From contig NZ_PYFX01000013.1 of NCBI RefSeq assembly GCF_003020115.1, positions 62,001 to 126,000 on the forward strand: 64,000 nt of DNA, written 5' to 3'. Shown in pieces: positions 60,907 to 64,000 of the stretch. The DNA comes from Bradyrhizobium sp. MOS002. GTDB taxonomy: Bacteria; Pseudomonadota; Alphaproteobacteria; Rhizobiales; Xanthobacteraceae. How positions within the stretch are numbered: the first letter of the stretch is position 1; each line of letters starts with the position of its first letter. Under the pieces are notes generated by a model. That model searched no databases and was not told the origin of the DNA. It was given only the letters and a program-made list of their open reading frames with translations. Made by a program: the position numbers and the translations under genes.

Positions 60907-61620
60907 ATGTTTGCCAGAATGACTATTGTGAGTGTCATTGCTTGCACTGCGGCCGCATTAACCGCGATTGACGCGTCTTCTTTAGGAGGGCCCGAGTTCT
61001 TTCTCCCCCTCGATGACGCGGCACAGGTTGCGGCACGAAACGTCTCGGTGAAGGCGGTCGATTACCGGGGCAGTCCGGCGCTCGAGGTTCGCCGCCTTGT
61101 CTCGGGCGCTGCTCCGGACATAGACACCTTTGCTTTCGTGCCCAGCTTTGACTTTCATAACGGCACCATCGAGATCGAACTTGCCGGTAGCCCACTTCCT
61201 GACGCGCCTCCAGGAGCGCGCGGATTCGTCGGGGTGGTGTTTCGGGTTCAGACAAGTGATGGGTCCTTTGCCACCGAGGGCATTTACGTGCGCCCGACCA
61301 ACGGCCGTGCGGAGGACCAAGTTCGGCGCAATCACTCAACGCAGTACTTCGCCTATCCAGGTTACGACTTTGCTCGCCTCCGCCGCGAGGCACCGGGCCA
61401 ATACGAGTCCTACGTCGACTTGAGTCCGGGCGAATGGACGCCGGTGCGCATCGAGGTAAAAGATAACACCGCAAGGCTGTTTGTGGGCGATGCTTCGCAA
61501 CCAGCTTTGATCGTCAACGATCTGAAGCACGGACCGGACGCGCACGGCAGCGTTGGGCTCTATGTCGACAACGGCACTGATGGGCATTTTCGGAAGCTCC
61601 GCGTCCGGCGTACGAACTGA
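60907..61620 (+). CDS. Secreted LamG/DUF1080-like beta-jelly-roll protein
   Basis: A 237-residue exported protein: signal MFARMTIVSVIACTAAALTA, then a concanavalin-like fold with FNFHNGTIEIEL-like FDFHNGTIEIELAG, FVGVVFRVQTSDGSFATEGI, RRNHSTQYFAYPGYDFARLR, GEWTPVRIEVKDNTARLFVG and GSVGLYVDNGTDGHFRKLRV. The pattern is that of DUF1080/LamG-type carbohydrate-binding or glycosidase-like proteins. Ligand unknown. ATG 60907 with GAGGGA upstream; divergent from the catalase-like gene. Confidence 0.8.
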   Translation: MFARMTIVSVIACTAAALTAIDASSLGGPEFFLPLDDAAQVAARNVSVKAVDYRGSPALEVRRLVSGAAPDIDTFAFVPSFDFHNGTIEIELAGSPLPDAPPGARGFVGVVFRVQTSDGSFATEGIYVRPTNGRAEDQVRRNHSTQYFAYPGYDFARLRREAPGQYESYVDLSPGEWTPVRIEVKDNTARLFVGDASQPALIVNDLKHGPDAHGSVGLYVDNGTDGHFRKLRVRRTN

Positions 61621-61712
61621 CCTGTGGAAGTTGATACATCACCCTCCCTATTGCTCCGTTGCCAAAGAGCGCCTCAGCCGCCCTGATGTCTGCTTTCGCT
61701 GGGATTGTGTTG

Positions 61713-61835
61713 GCAGCTCGGTACGGCGGCGAGGAGTTCGCGCTTTTGCTGCCCAACACCGGCGCGGAGGGGTGCGTCGAGGTGAGTGAGCGAGTTCGGA
61801 AGGCGTTGCGCGAACTCAGCATGCTGCACGTGTGA
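61713..61835 (+). pseudogene. GGDEF domain fragment
   Basis: The frame reads ARYGGEEFALLLPNTGAEGC and ERVRKAL before TGA at 61833-61835. GGEEF is the active-site motif of diguanylate cyclases, but only about 40 residues remain and no start is present. A leftover of a c-di-GMP synthase gene. The bases from 61621 to 61712 and 61836 to 62078 hold nothing else that I recognise. Confidence 0.7.
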
Positions 61836-62078
61836 AAAAGCACCGAAGTGGGACCCGGCTACGTGGAAGCCAACCTGTTGATCTAGTTCGTGAACTGACA
61901 GGCAACCTGGGTCCCGATCGGCACCGATCCGGACCCCACCCCGAGCGAATTTCCTTGTGCTACATCAAAGCATTGCGGTCGTCTCAGTGGGGGTCCCACT
62001 TCGGTGCTTATTCACACTCACGAACCCAGTCCTCTTTGCATAACTCGAAAGCTTCTGAGAAATTCTTTGCTTCGAAGG

Positions 62079-62452
62079 CTCTCCGGCAGGTGCACCTCAT
62101 ACCGGCCGAGCTCTTTGCATCCCTTTCGGATGCCGGCTTCCAGGTCGCAGCGGGGGACCTGGGCGAGAATATCACCACTGCCGGCCTGCACCTCGAGCGG
62201 ATGCCGCTCGGGACGCTCATAGAACTTGGACCCGCTGCGATCGTGGAGCTGACTGGGCTCCGGACGCCCTGTATCCTCATCGACCGCTTCCAGGCGGGCT
62301 TGAAACGGGAGGTGCTCTCGTCGGCGGAGACGGGCCCTCCGTTCAAATGCGGGGTGCTGGGCGTGGTCAGGATCGGCGGTGCGGTCGCGTCTGGCGATAG
62401 CGCGCGGGTTCGGCTCCCGTCCTCGCCATTTGGCGCCTTGCCGGCGCTGTAG
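62079..62452 (+). pseudogene. MOSC-domain protein, 5'-truncated (copy 2)
   Basis: The frame reads RQVHLIPAELFASLSDAGFQ, GDLGENITTAGLHLERMPLG, IVELTGLRTPCILIDRFQAG, then FKCGVLGVVRIGGAVASGDS and a stop at 62450-62452. Closely related to copy 1 at 52290-52840, from which it differs by an intact 3' frame but a missing 5' part (the VEGDAH motif is absent). Without the N-terminal third it is unlikely to work. Confidence 0.78.
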
Positions 62453-62949
62453 GACACTTCAGGAGGCGTTCACCCTCGCTCGTTCGCGCCTCGCGCCGAC
62501 GTTCGCGATGGTCGCGCCGGCGCTTGGCTCGGTCAGTGGGCTGCCGCAGCGAAGGAACCTGCGTCACAGCGACTATCGCAGCCGGAGCCTCCTCGACCAA
62601 AGGCGCCTGGATCGGTTCGGTCGCAGCGGGCCGGCCTTCCATTAACTCGAGCACCGCCCGTCCTGGCAGTGATCTGCCATCCGCTGCTGATGCGTTCGAC
62701 CGGCCCATGGGAAAAGATGTCGAGATCGGGCACCTGCGCGGCGAGGCGTTTGGTCCGGTCCGCCCAATCGCGGCCACTGGTCGCCAGGATGGCCATGTCG
62801 CGTTTGAGGTCCTCCATGACGGCGAATCCATCCGGATAGCTCACCAGGATCTTGAGGACCGTCACCTGGAAGTTCAGCCCCGGCTCCGGATCAGCGCCAC
62901 ATCGTGGGTGCACGTGACAGGGCGTCGTGGCCGACCAGCCTAAGGCCAT
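62367..62949 (-). pseudogene. Winged-helix-like regulator, frameshifted (copy 2)
   Basis: The first frame reads FQVTVLKILVSYPDGFAVME, DLKRDMAILATSGRDWADRT and DLDIFSHGPVERISSGWQIT; the sense then continues in another frame as GRAVLELMEGRPAATEPIQA, with the break near 62660. Full homologues in rhizobia run through RAVLELME. It converges with the MOSC copy, the same arrangement as at 52.8 kb. Confidence 0.72.
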
Positions 62950-63003
62950 CGAGCGAAACCTCGCCTCGGGTGGTAGCTTCCAGGATTTTCGAAGCGACGT
63001 GAC

Positions 63004-63327
63004 TCATTTGCCAGCTTTGATCTCATCAACCGCACGGTCGATAAAGCCCTCCAAGGCGCCACGAACCTGGTCTTCATCAATAGGGACAGCTGCGGTTTTG
63101 AGATCGCTCATCACCTTGTGGATGATGTCATCGTCTCCGGGTTCCTCGAGGTCAACTACGACCACGGCATCTGCATAAGTTTCGGCGTCGCTCCCGGTCT
63201 TTCCTAGCTGAGCCGCCACCCACAGACCAAAAAGCTTATTTCGCCGGGCTATGGCTTTAAATCGCAAAGTCTCGTCGTGCGCGAACTTGCGTTCGAATGC
63301 CTCTCTGCGACTACTGAAGTCAGCCAT
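63004..63327 (-). CDS. F1-ATPase zeta-subunit-like inhibitor (DUF1476)
   Basis: A 107-residue DUF1476 protein. MADFSSRREAFERKFAHDET at the start and RFKAIARRNKLFGLWVAAQL follow the family exactly. In Paracoccus denitrificans this family is the zeta subunit, an inhibitor of F1 ATP hydrolysis; rhizobial homologues may be weaker inhibitors. ATG 63325-63327. Interesting as atpG-D-C are at the other end of this window, but it is 60 kb away and not in that operon. Paralogues may exist elsewhere in the genome. Confidence 0.9.
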   Translation of the reverse strand: MADFSSRREAFERKFAHDETLRFKAIARRNKLFGLWVAAQLGKTGSDAETYADAVVVVDLEEPGDDDIIHKVMSDLKTAAVPIDEDQVRGALEGFIDRAVDEIKAGK

Positions 63328-63482
63328 TTTTCTCTTCTCCAATTGACAATCGAACGCTGGACGTGTGACCCGCAATTGCGGCGAGGGGAAGTGGTGAGCC
63401 ACCACGTGCAGCATGGGCGGGTGGTTTTATTTGCCCCCAATGAATGCAACGACTCACGGAGGTCGCTGAAACGGCCCCCAAG

Positions 63483-63800
63483 TCAAGGCGCATCGTCCGA
63501 ACGTACGATACCGCCTTCCCCTTCCAGTCGCTGGATTTGCCTTACGTCCTGCCGAGTGAATTTTAGTCGAACACCGGCACCCATGCCGTCCTGCTCATCA
63601 ATAACGGCGACGCCGAAACTGTCGAAAGCGCGGATGATCGCGTCCACCTCAGCTGCCGAATCGAGGCGGGCACTGCCGTTCGCTTCCATCAGAGCAAGGG
63701 TTTCTGCCGGCATCCCGGCAGCTTGCGCGAAATTCTCACGATCGACTCCGGTTAGGGCCCGCGCTGCCGCGATTAGGCGTCCTGTCATTTTCGTGTTCAT
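63483..63800 (-). CDS. XRE-like helix-turn-helix regulator
   Basis: A 105-residue DNA-binding protein. MTGRLIAAARALTGVDRENF and AQAAGMPAETLALMEANGSA give the XRE-type helix-turn-helix (about residues 8-45), and DAIIRAFDSFGVAVIDEQDG matches the small rhizobial XRE group with a C-terminal beta part. ATG 63798-63800. It follows no clear operon partner; target unknown. Confidence 0.85.
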   Translation of the reverse strand: MNTKMTGRLIAAARALTGVDRENFAQAAGMPAETLALMEANGSARLDSAAEVDAIIRAFDSFGVAVIDEQDGMGAGVRLKFTRQDVRQIQRLEGEGGIVRSDDAP

Positions 63801-63853
63801 ATGCGCCTCGCACTTCGATTTGAATAAGCACCCTCGCCAATGTTTGCAGATGC

Positions 63854-64000
63854 TCAGTACGCATTAGCGAGTTTGAATTGAACGAGCCTCGCCGGGAGGC
63901 GATGCTGCGCCGAGTGAGGTAAACTTGGCGTAATTCTCCAGACGTGTTTGACAGATCATCTGCAACAATCAAGGCGCCCCGAGGATCGATCGTCACTCCC
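63854..64000 (-). pseudogene. Sorbosone dehydrogenase-like protein, C-terminal end (partial, frameshifted)
   Basis: From the window edge the minus strand reads GVTIDPRGALIVADDLSNT, matching GVALDRTGALVVADDVGNA in the complete protein at 47348. The expected VWRIT follows in another frame, showing one missing base near 63945; the second frame ends with TGA at 63854-63856. Only the tail is visible, so whether the whole gene is damaged is unknown. Confidence 0.65.

Noticed and set aside
1..64000. CRISPR array, rRNA genes, complete insertion sequences, prophage
   Set aside because: No regularly spaced repeats, rRNA sequence, transposase with terminal repeats or phage structural genes were seen. 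The only mobility gene is the serine recombinase.

Overview
The window looks like the chromosome of a Bradyrhizobium-type alphaproteobacterium (order Rhizobiales). Reasons: high G+C; the gene order rplU-rpmA-GNAT-DMT-MaoC-obgE-proB-proA-nadD-rsfS-rlmH-envC-ctpA; tandem RppH-type Nudix genes; families of interspersed palindromic repeats of the kind seen in Bradyrhizobium and relatives; FixJ/NodW-like response regulators; and GTTC-N7-GTTC LexA boxes, which are specific to Alphaproteobacteria. The assignment is inference from gene content, not from a database search.

Layout. 1-23.4 kb is core chromosome: the end of the F1 ATP synthase operon (atpG-D-C), a membrane class III nucleotide cyclase, two Nudix hydrolases, a cell-envelope block (divergent polysaccharide deacetylase, CtpA protease, EnvC-like amidase activator), ribosome/NAD/proline genes (rlmH, rsfS, nadD, proA, proB), a Bug-type binding protein, a sulfatase, obgE, a MaoC hydratase, a DMT permease, a GNAT, rpmA, rplU and a ROK-family protein whose motif order is circularly permuted. 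tRNA-Ser(CGA) at 23.34 kb closes this block. Beyond it lies about 0.9 kb of gene-poor sequence with an integrase-arm-like direct repeat, then a UBP-type zinc finger gene and an enoyl-CoA hydratase.

26.0-32.5 kb is one transport operon: a complete branched-chain-amino-acid-type ABC importer (LivH, LivM, LivG, LivF, binding protein) with an acyl-CoA-synthetase-like protein that has lost its key lysine. The set is flanked by two copies of one repeat family.

33.0-42.6 kb is a DNA-damage-oriented accessory region. Three perfect LexA boxes (33021, 34721, 42348) precede, respectively, a three-gene operon ending in an HMCES/YedK-type SOS peptidase, a FAN1-like nuclease fused to a DnaQ-like exonuclease, and a small protein next to a Ku gene. 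The Ku gene is interrupted by one amber codon. A large serine recombinase sits between the second and third boxes, followed by a tandem GrlR-like protein, a HAD phosphatase and small conserved rhizobial proteins.

42.7-64 kb is a mixed accessory region: FMN reductase, an internally deleted extradiol dioxygenase, amidohydrolases, a TRIC-type channel, a sorbosone dehydrogenase with a DUF2231 protein, a cytochrome P450, then a signalling locus (periplasmic binding-like protein, PAS histidine kinase, three receiver proteins of which one has Asp replaced by Glu), a catalase-like periplasmic protein and a LamG-like secreted protein. Two decayed copies of a MOSC + helix-turn-helix gene pair bracket the signalling locus. 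The last kilobase holds an F1-ATPase zeta inhibitor-like gene, an XRE regulator and the tail of another sorbosone dehydrogenase. Gene decay (point stop, frameshifts, in-frame deletion, fragments) is concentrated from 41 kb onward.
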